Positions 6,221-10,729 of a DNA stretch of 10,729 bases are shown piece after piece. How positions within the stretch are numbered: the stretch's first letter is position 1; every line of letters starts with the position of its first letter. Source of the stretch: Geothrix sp. (GTDB lineage: Bacteria; Acidobacteriota; Holophagae; Holophagales; Holophagaceae); contig JAMPXL010000009.1 in assembly GCA_023701165.1 (NCBI GenBank), positions 1 through 10,729 of the forward strand. Direction: 5' to 3'. A program made the translations under genes and the position numbers. A model generated the notes under the pieces. That model searched no databases. It worked only from the letters and a program-made list of their open reading frames with translations, and was not told where the DNA came from.

Positions 6221-6445
6221 ATGCGCGAAAAGCTGCGTACCCTCGTGGCCGAAATGGTGCGTGGCGGGGTCTCCCTGGAGCTGGCCCGCCGCGAGTTCGA
6301 ACGCGTGTACCTGGAAGAGGTGCTGATGGCCCACGAGGGCAATCACAGCGCCGCGGCCCGGGAGCTGGGGATCCACCGGAACACCCTCGCCAAGAAGCTC
6401 GAGGCGCCGCCCAGCCGCCTGAGGCGCGTGAGCCTCGCCAGCTGA
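6221..6445 (+). CDS. Small Fis-type helix-turn-helix DNA-binding protein, 74 aa
   Basis: This 74-residue protein corresponds to the C-terminal half of Fis, or to the DNA-binding tip of NtrC-type activators (HTH_8), standing alone. A first helical part, MREKLRTLVAEMVRGGVSLE, is followed by a helix ARREFERVYLEEVLMAHEG that would dimerise. The HTH is at about 41-60: NHSAAARELGIHRNTLAKKL. The NxSxAARxLGIxRNTLxxKL signature is diagnostic of the Fis family. A short basic tail (RLRRVSLAS) ends it. There is no AAA+ or receiver domain. The ATG at 6221 has GGAG eight bases upstream. It is transcribed away from pyk and ends 20 bp before a strong terminator, so it is likely monocistronic. It may act as a nucleoid-type or local regulator of the flanking pyk and gap genes; that is inference from position only. 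Confidence 0.88.
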   Translation: MREKLRTLVAEMVRGGVSLELARREFERVYLEEVLMAHEGNHSAAARELGIHRNTLAKKLEAPPSRLRRVSLAS

Positions 6446-6465
6446 TCCCGCCTTGCCCATCTGTC

Positions 6466-6490
6466 AAAGCCCGGCGCTGCCGGGCTTTTT
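6466..6490 (+). terminator. Rho-independent terminator
   Basis: A perfect 10-bp inverted repeat (AAAGCCCGGC at 6466-6475 and GCCGGGCTTT at 6479-6488) with a three-base GCT loop runs into a T tract (6486-6490, then CTTT). It closes the Fis-type gene and insulates it from the gap pair. The reverse direction has only three T after the stem, so it acts mainly on plus-strand transcripts. Confidence 0.93.
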
Positions 6491-6493
6491 CTT

Positions 6494-6522
6494 TCGACAG
6501 GATCCGCGCGGGCCGATACAAC
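6494..6522 (+). promoter_or_regulatory. Candidate promoter of the tandem gap genes
   Basis: TCGACA (6494-6499, five of six to the -35 consensus) and TACAAC (6517-6522, four of six to the -10) are separated by 17 bp. They lie just after the terminator and just before the GGAGGG ribosome site. A promoter is expected here because the terminator separates gap from the upstream gene, but these boxes are a weak match and the leader would be very short. Confidence 0.3.
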
Positions 6523-6541
6523 TGGGGATTCGGAGGGCGCC

Positions 6542-7546
6542 ATGAAGAAGGTGGCCATCAACGGACTGGGGCGGATCGGACGGCTGGCGCTGCGGCACCT
6601 GATGAGGGTCCCCCATGTCCAGGTGGTGGCGGTCAACGACCTCACGGACGCGGCCACCCTGGCCCACCTGATGAAGTACGACTCCGTCCACGGCCCCGCG
6701 GATTTCCCCGTGGCCTCCGACGGGAACTACCTGGTGCTGGACGGCCGGCGGATCCGCGTCTACGCCGAAAAGGATCCCCAGCTCATCCCCTTCGGCGCCC
6801 AGGGCGCCCAGGTGGTGCTGGAGTGCACCGGGAAGTTTACCAAGCGCGCCCAGGCCGCCGTCCACCTCCAGGGCAGCGTGAGCCATGTGCTCATCAGCGC
6901 TCCGGCCAGCGACGCGGACCGCACCGTGGTCATGGGGGTGAACGAGACGGAGCTCGACCTCGCCAAGGACCGCGTCATCTCCAACGCCAGCTGCACGACC
7001 AACTGCCTGGCGCCGGTGGTGAAGATCATCGACGGGGCCTTCGGGCTGGAATACGGCTTCATGACCACCGTGCACAGCTACACCAACGACCAGCGCATCC
7101 TCGACCTGCCCCACAAGGACCTGCGCCGGGCCCGCGCCGCGGCGCTCAGCATGATCCCCACCAGCACCGGCGCCGCCAAGGCCATCGGACTGGTGCTGCC
7201 CCACCTCAAGGGCCGCCTCGACGGCATCGCCGTGCGCGTCCCCACCCCCGACGTGAGCATCGTGGACCTGACGGCGACGCTCCGGTCCGACGCCACCCTC
7301 GAATCGATCCAGGACGCCTTCCGCCAGGCCGCCGCCAGCGGGCCGCTGGCGCCCTACCTCGAGATCCTCGACGCCGAGCTGGTGAGCGCGGACCTGGTGG
7401 GCCGCAGCGCCAGCACCCTCTACGATCCCTACCTCACCAAGGTGCTGGGCCCCCGGCTGGTCAAGGTCTTCGCCTGGTACGACAACGAGTTCGGCTATGC
7501 GGCCCGCCTCAAGGATCTCTGCGTCCACGTGCTGGAGCGGATCTAG
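6542..7546 (+). CDS. gap: Glyceraldehyde-3-phosphate dehydrogenase, type I, canonical copy
   Basis: The enzyme oxidises glyceraldehyde-3-phosphate with NAD+ and phosphate to 1,3-bisphosphoglycerate in glycolysis; the reaction is reversible. The 334-residue protein is full length. It shows NGLGRIGR (7-14), VNDLTD (31-36; Asp33 aligns with the NAD-selecting aspartate), SNASCTTNCLAP (147-158; Cys151 nucleophile), TTVHSYTNDQ (175-184; His178 base), LDLPHKDLRRAR (187-198), the phosphate-site PTSTGAA (206-212), RVPTP (232-236) and a C-terminal WYDNEFGYA. Leu-Pro in LDLPHK also fits NAD rather than NADP preference. The start at 6542 has GGAGGG four bases upstream. It is the first gene after a strong terminator, so it must have its own promoter. 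A divergent paralogue starts three bases after its stop codon. pyk lies nearby on the other strand. Confidence 0.97.
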   Translation: MKKVAINGLGRIGRLALRHLMRVPHVQVVAVNDLTDAATLAHLMKYDSVHGPADFPVASDGNYLVLDGRRIRVYAEKDPQLIPFGAQGAQVVLECTGKFTKRAQAAVHLQGSVSHVLISAPASDADRTVVMGVNETELDLAKDRVISNASCTTNCLAPVVKIIDGAFGLEYGFMTTVHSYTNDQRILDLPHKDLRRARAAALSMIPTSTGAAKAIGLVLPHLKGRLDGIAVRVPTPDVSIVDLTATLRSDATLESIQDAFRQAAASGPLAPYLEILDAELVSADLVGRSASTLYDPYLTKVLGPRLVKVFAWYDNEFGYAARLKDLCVHVLERI

Positions 7547-7549
7547 CCG

Positions 7550-8557
7550 ATGGGCCGGATCGCCCTGAATGGCCTGGGCCGCATCGGCCGGCTGGTGGTG
7601 CGGCAGCTGGGCGCCTCCCGGCCCGGGCTCCTCGGCGCCGTGAATGATCCCGCGCCCCTGGACCAGCTGGTGCACCTGCTCCGGCACGATTCGGTGCATG
7701 GCCCCAGCGCCCAGCCCATCGGGGGCTTCACCGAGGGCGGGCAGGACTTCCTCCTGCTGGGGGACCACCGCGTGCCCCTCTTCCATGCGACAGATCCTGG
7801 CGGCATTCCCTTTCCGCCTGGCATCCGCCTGGCGGTGGAGGCCAGCGGCCGCTTCACCCGGCGCGACGATGCGGCCCGGCACCTCAAAGACGGGGTGTCG
7901 CATGTGGTGATCAGCGCCCCCAGCCCCGATGCGGATCTCACCGTCATCGCCCCGGTCAATGGCGCCGACCTCGACCCCGGCCGCCACCGTGTCATCTCCA
8001 ACGCCAGCTGCACCGCCCACGCCACCGCACCCATGCTCAAGGTGCTGGACGACACCTTCGGCCTCGAGCACGCGGGCATGAGCACTGTCCATGTGGTCAC
8101 CAATGACCAGCGCCTCCTCGACCTGCCCCACAAGGACCGGCGCCGCGCCCGCGCCGCGTTCCAGAGCATCATCCCCACCACCTCGAGCGCCTTCGGCGCC
8201 CTGCGCCGCGCCCTGCCCGGCCTGCCCCAGGGCTTCGATGGCGTGGCCCTCCGCGTGCCCACCCTGAGCGTCAATCTGGTGGACCTGGTGGCCACCTTGA
8301 GGCGGGATGCCGATGCCGCGGGCCTGCGGGCCGCCTATGAATCCGCCGCCGCGGCCTGGCCCGGCATCCTCGGCATCGCCGGCCCCCACACGGTCAGCTG
8401 CGACATCACGGGCCATTCCGAAAGCGTGCTCATGGACCTCGACCTCACCATGACCCTGGGGCCGCGCTTCGTGAAGGTCTTCGGCTGGCACGACAACGAG
8501 ACCGGCTACGCGGCGCGCCTCTGCGACCTGGTCCTGGACCTGGCGGGGCGGATCTAG
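7550..8557 (+). CDS. Divergent GAPDH-like paralogue, tandem with gap
   Basis: This 335-residue protein is a type I GAPDH homologue, by eye about half identical to the copy before it. It keeps NGLGRIGR (7-14), VND (31-33), the nucleophile Cys154 in SNASC, His181 in STVHVVTNDQ, LDLPHKD and RVPT (Arg235). It departs at usually invariant sites: the CTTNCLAP run reads CTAHATAP (Ala156, His157, Ala158), the phosphate-site TG reads SS (212-213), and WYDNE reads WHDNE (313-317). It therefore probably binds NAD and forms a thiohemiacetal but may have altered rate, phosphate use or substrate, for example another phosphorylated aldehyde such as erythrose-4-phosphate. A heteromeric partner of the first copy is also possible. 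The start lies three bases after the gap stop with only a weak GGAG 12 bases upstream, so translation is likely coupled. It ends in a CTAG shared with the convergent flavoprotein gene. Confidence 0.92.
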   Translation: MGRIALNGLGRIGRLVVRQLGASRPGLLGAVNDPAPLDQLVHLLRHDSVHGPSAQPIGGFTEGGQDFLLLGDHRVPLFHATDPGGIPFPPGIRLAVEASGRFTRRDDAARHLKDGVSHVVISAPSPDADLTVIAPVNGADLDPGRHRVISNASCTAHATAPMLKVLDDTFGLEHAGMSTVHVVTNDQRLLDLPHKDRRRARAAFQSIIPTTSSAFGALRRALPGLPQGFDGVALRVPTLSVNLVDLVATLRRDADAAGLRAAYESAAAAWPGILGIAGPHTVSCDITGHSESVLMDLDLTMTLGPRFVKVFGWHDNETGYAARLCDLVLDLAGRI

Positions 8558-9783
8558 ATCGTTCCCGCCGCATGGCCGGTGCTGAAGGCCGCCTGCAGGT
8601 TGTAGCCGCCCACGGGGCCGTCGAGGTCCAGCAGCTCGCCGCAGATCCGCAGGTTGTCCCAGCCCCGCACGGCCATGGTGCGGGGGTCCACCGCCGACAG
8701 GTCCACCCCGCCCGCCGCCACTTCGCCACGGGCCAGGGACACCGGCTGCGGGGCGCCCAGGGGCAGTGCCGTGGCCAGATCCACCAGCGCCCGCCGCGCG
8801 GCCTTCGACAGATCCTTCAGCATGAGGGCCCGGTCCACGCCCGCTTCCTGGAGCAGGGGATCCACCAGCCGCTCCGGCAGATGCCGCTGCAGCCATGTGG
8901 CCGCCAGCAGCCGCGGATTGGAGCGCGATTCCGCGACGAGCGCCGCGTCCACGTTTTCCGGCGTATCCGGGATGGAGGCGTACCCGAGCCAGGCGGCGCC
9001 CTGCCGCCGGGCCCGCTCCGCGGCCTGGCTCAGCTCCAGGGCCGCGGGACCGCTGATGCCGGCCCTGGTGAAGAGGATGTCGCCGGCGAAGGACTCCAGG
9101 CGCCGGCTGCCGGGGCCTGCGCTCAGACGCAGCTCGCCGCCCCGCAGGGCCACGCCCTCCCAGGCCGGGCGGGGACGCAGGAGGGGAATGGGCGCCAGGG
9201 CGGGGAACCAGGGACGCACGGGCAGGCCCAGGCCTTTCAGCCAGCCCAGCGCCTCGCCCCGGGTGCCGGTTTCGGGATAGCTCGCGCCGCCCGTGGCGAG
9301 GATGAAGGCATCCGCGGCGATCCGCGCCTCGCCGACCCGCAGGGCCAGGAGGCGGGGGGCCTCCCCCTCCAGCGCCACCACGCGGGCGCCCGTCCGCACA
9401 TCCACCCCCGCCCGCCGCACCAGGGTCTCGAAGGCGGAGACCACCGCCGCGGCGCTGCCCGGGCGGTCCTGGGGGAACACACGGCCGTTGTCACGCACGT
9501 AGGTCTCCACGCCCTCGCGGCGCAGCAGATCCAGCACGGCCCCATTGTCGAAGGCGTGCAGCGAGGGCCGGAGGAATCGCGCCTGGTCTTTGGAAAAGGC
9601 CGCCAGCAGGGCCTTCGGAGGCCCCTCATGGGTGATGTTGCACTTGCCGCCGCCGCTGATGCGGAGCTTCACGCCCAGGCGGCCATTGGCCTCCAGCAGC
9701 GTGACCGCGTGCCCCTGCGAGGCCGCCCGCCAGGCTGCCACCAGGCCCGCCGCACCTCCGCCCACCACAATCACATTCGACAT
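8554..9783 (-). CDS. HI0933/YhiN (BaiN-like) family FAD/NAD(P)-dependent flavoprotein
   Basis: This 409-residue flavoprotein belongs to the HI0933-like family (YhiN/BaiN), aminoacetone-oxidase-like or predicted dehydrogenase proteins whose physiological reaction is unsettled in most bacteria. It starts directly with a Rossmann FAD motif, VIVVGGGAAGLVAAWRA (4-20). Then come the family hallmarks LLEANGRLGVKLRISGGGKCNIT (29-51), ILATGGASYPETGTRGEALG (161-180), GDILFTRAGISGPAAL (234-249), AAGGVDLSAVDPRTM (356-370) and CGELLDLDGPVGGYNLQAAFSTG (381-403). Length is normal, and I see no signal peptide. Ribosome binding is weak (only GGA shortly before the ATG at 9783), but the start aligns with the family. 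It follows the PEGA kinase gene by 22 bp and is probably co-transcribed with it. Its TAG stop overlaps that of the second GAPDH by four bases. The bile-acid role of BaiN should not be assumed here. Confidence 0.94.
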   Translation of the reverse strand: MSNVIVVGGGAAGLVAAWRAASQGHAVTLLEANGRLGVKLRISGGGKCNITHEGPPKALLAAFSKDQARFLRPSLHAFDNGAVLDLLRREGVETYVRDNGRVFPQDRPGSAAAVVSAFETLVRRAGVDVRTGARVVALEGEAPRLLALRVGEARIAADAFILATGGASYPETGTRGEALGWLKGLGLPVRPWFPALAPIPLLRPRPAWEGVALRGGELRLSAGPGSRRLESFAGDILFTRAGISGPAALELSQAAERARRQGAAWLGYASIPDTPENVDAALVAESRSNPRLLAATWLQRHLPERLVDPLLQEAGVDRALMLKDLSKAARRALVDLATALPLGAPQPVSLARGEVAAGGVDLSAVDPRTMAVRGWDNLRICGELLDLDGPVGGYNLQAAFSTGHAAGTI

Positions 9784-9805
9784 GGATCCATCATGGCGGA
9801 GAAGG

Positions 9806-10729
9806 CTACTGGAACATCCCCTTGAAGAACTTCCGGAGCTTGCCCTCGCCCTTCTTGGCCTTGGGTTTCTGGAGGCGGATGGGATCGGGCAGGGCCTTGT
9901 GCCGCTCGGGCACGGCCACCCAGGGCTGGTAGCCCTCCAGGTGGAGCCGCAGCTGGTGGCTGCCTTCGCCGGGGATCTCGATGACCGCGGGCGTCTTCCC
10001 CCGGGGTTCGCCGTCCAGGGATATCGCAGCGCCCGGAGGGTCGCTGGCCACCTGGACGCTGAAGGGCGCGGCCTGGAGGTGGAGAACCAGGTCCTTGTCC
10101 CCGGCCCTCAGCCGGTGCTCCAGCGGCAGGTGGTCGGGCTTCTCCAGCCGCAGGGCATCCGCCTTGCCCTTCACCACCACCTGGCGCAGGGGCGTGCGCC
10201 CCAGGGAGGTGCCGTCCAGGAACACCTCGGCGCCGCCGGGCTTCGAGTCGATGGACAGGATCCGGCTGGGTTCGGTGCGGAGGGCCAGGAACCAGAGGCC
10301 CAGGGCCGCCAGCAGGGCTCCGCCGCCCCACAGCCAAGGGTTCCGGCCCGCAGAGGCCGCTGGCAGGTGCCCCAGCCGCAGCGTGCTGGTGGCCTTCACT
10401 GGCGCCGCAGAGGCCAGCTGGGCCAAGTGGGCCGCCCGGCGGCCCGGTTCCAGGGGAAGCGCCTCGATCAGGGCCTTCAGGAAGGTGGGGAGGTCCGGGA
10501 ACCGCTTGGCCGGGTCCTTGTCCAGGGCCCTGCCGAAGACGGCAGCCAGGCCGGGCGTCAGGTCCAGCGGCCAGGCCGGAGCCTCGTGCACGATGCGGTA
10601 GAGCGTGGCTCCGACGCTTTCGGCTGCGAAGGGCAGCTGGCCCGTCAGCATCTCGAACGCCATGAGCGTGAAGGCCCAGCGGTCCGAGGCGGGCGTGGCC
10701 CTGGCGCCGTTCAGCACCTCGGGCGCGGC
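9806..10729 (-). CDS. Membrane Ser/Thr protein kinase with C-terminal PEGA domains (N-terminus beyond window)
   Basis: The visible 307 residues are the C-terminal part of a Hanks-type protein kinase. The fragment opens with APEV (2-5, kinase subdomain VIII), then SDRWAFTLMAFEMLTGQLPF (15-34, subdomain IX) and RALDKDPAKRFPD (67-79) with the conserved subdomain XI Arg76. After a linker comes one membrane helix (about 130-150, PWLWGGGALLAALGLWFLAL). Two PEGA-type domains follow outside: SKPGGAEVFLDGTSLGRTPL (162-181) and SDPPGAAISLDGEPRGKTP (229-247), each followed by strand-rich sequence. The last 20 residues are strongly basic (KAKKGEGKLRKFFKGMF). The layout predicts a cytosolic kinase reporting on a periplasmic or envelope signal. 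The ATP lobe and catalytic loop lie beyond the window, so activity cannot be judged. The flavoprotein gene follows 22 bp downstream. Confidence 0.92.
   Translation of the reverse strand, partial: AAPEVLNGARATPASDRWAFTLMAFEMLTGQLPFAAESVGATLYRIVHEAPAWPLDLTPGLAAVFGRALDKDPAKRFPDLPTFLKALIEALPLEPGRRAAHLAQLASAAPVKATSTLRLGHLPAASAGRNPWLWGGGALLAALGLWFLALRTEPSRILSIDSKPGGAEVFLDGTSLGRTPLRQVVVKGKADALRLEKPDHLPLEHRLRAGDKDLVLHLQAAPFSVQVASDPPGAAISLDGEPRGKTPAVIEIPGEGSHQLRLHLEGYQPWVAVPERHKALPDPIRLQKPKAKKGEGKLRKFFKGMFQ

Noticed and set aside
7550..8557. Calling the second GAPDH a pseudogene
   Set aside because: It is full length and in frame, has neighbour-like codon use, and retains the nucleophile, base and nucleotide motifs.
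6464..8896. 810-codon open frame on the minus strand across both GAPDH genes
   Set aside because: It is antisense to two well-supported enzymes; its repetitive, His/Gly/Ala-rich translation is what G/C-ended codons produce in the opposite frame, and its internal similarity reflects the tandem gap genes.
8572..9825. 417-codon open frame on the plus strand over the flavoprotein
   Set aside because: Antisense shadow rich in Gln, Gly, His and Pro; the minus strand encodes an intact HI0933-family protein.
1..10729. CRISPR array, insertion sequence, tRNA or rRNA
   Set aside because: No regularly spaced repeats, transposase, terminal inverted repeats or cloverleaf-like sequence were seen, and intergenic space is too small.

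Overview
The window is high-GC bacterial chromosome (well above 60% by eye, with strong G/C preference at third codon positions). It is densely packed housekeeping DNA. I see no mobile element, CRISPR array, tRNA or rRNA. The gene mix and protein style fit Acidobacteriota, perhaps class Holophagae (Geothrix-like): a PEGA-domain Ser/Thr kinase, a small Fis-type HTH protein, a pyruvate kinase starting MRKTKLVMTLGPA and tandem type I GAPDH genes. This placement is inference; a myxobacterial or deltaproteobacterial-type source is not excluded.

Region 1 (1-3812, minus strand) is a tight run reading cinA > plsY > gpsA > zinc-type MDR dehydrogenase (cut by the left edge). Intergenic gaps are 12 bp, a 14-bp overlap and 9 bp, so it is probably one operon. 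GpsA makes sn-glycerol-3-phosphate and PlsY acylates it, so the core is the first committed part of phospholipid synthesis. CinA (NMN deamidase/pyrophosphatase type) and the dehydrogenase are co-transcribed passengers or redox/NAD-linked partners.

Region 2 (3842-4138, plus strand) is one small unrecognised gene with a TTG start. It diverges from cinA with only 29 bp between start codons, and its 3' end overlaps the DinB-family gene by 22 bp.

Region 3 (4117-6080, minus strand) is pyk (pyruvate kinase) followed 14 bp later by a DinB-superfamily putative metal-dependent enzyme.

Region 4 (6221-8557, plus strand) holds a 74-aa Fis-type HTH protein that diverges from pyk, a strong intrinsic terminator, then two tandem GAPDH genes 3 bp apart. 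The first is canonical. The second keeps the catalytic Cys/His but has lost several usually invariant active-site neighbours. pyk, the HTH protein and the GAPDH genes thus form a small lower-glycolysis neighbourhood.

Region 5 (8554-10729, minus strand) is a membrane Ser/Thr kinase with two PEGA domains (N-terminus beyond the right edge), followed by an HI0933/YhiN-family flavoprotein. The stop codon of the latter interlocks with that of the second GAPDH in a single CTAG.

I found no clearly undescribed multi-gene system. The most unusual items are the divergent second GAPDH, the candidate sigma-54 promoter before the Fis-type gene, the unrecognised 98-aa gene, and start-codon corrections for gpsA, pyk and the DinB-family gene.
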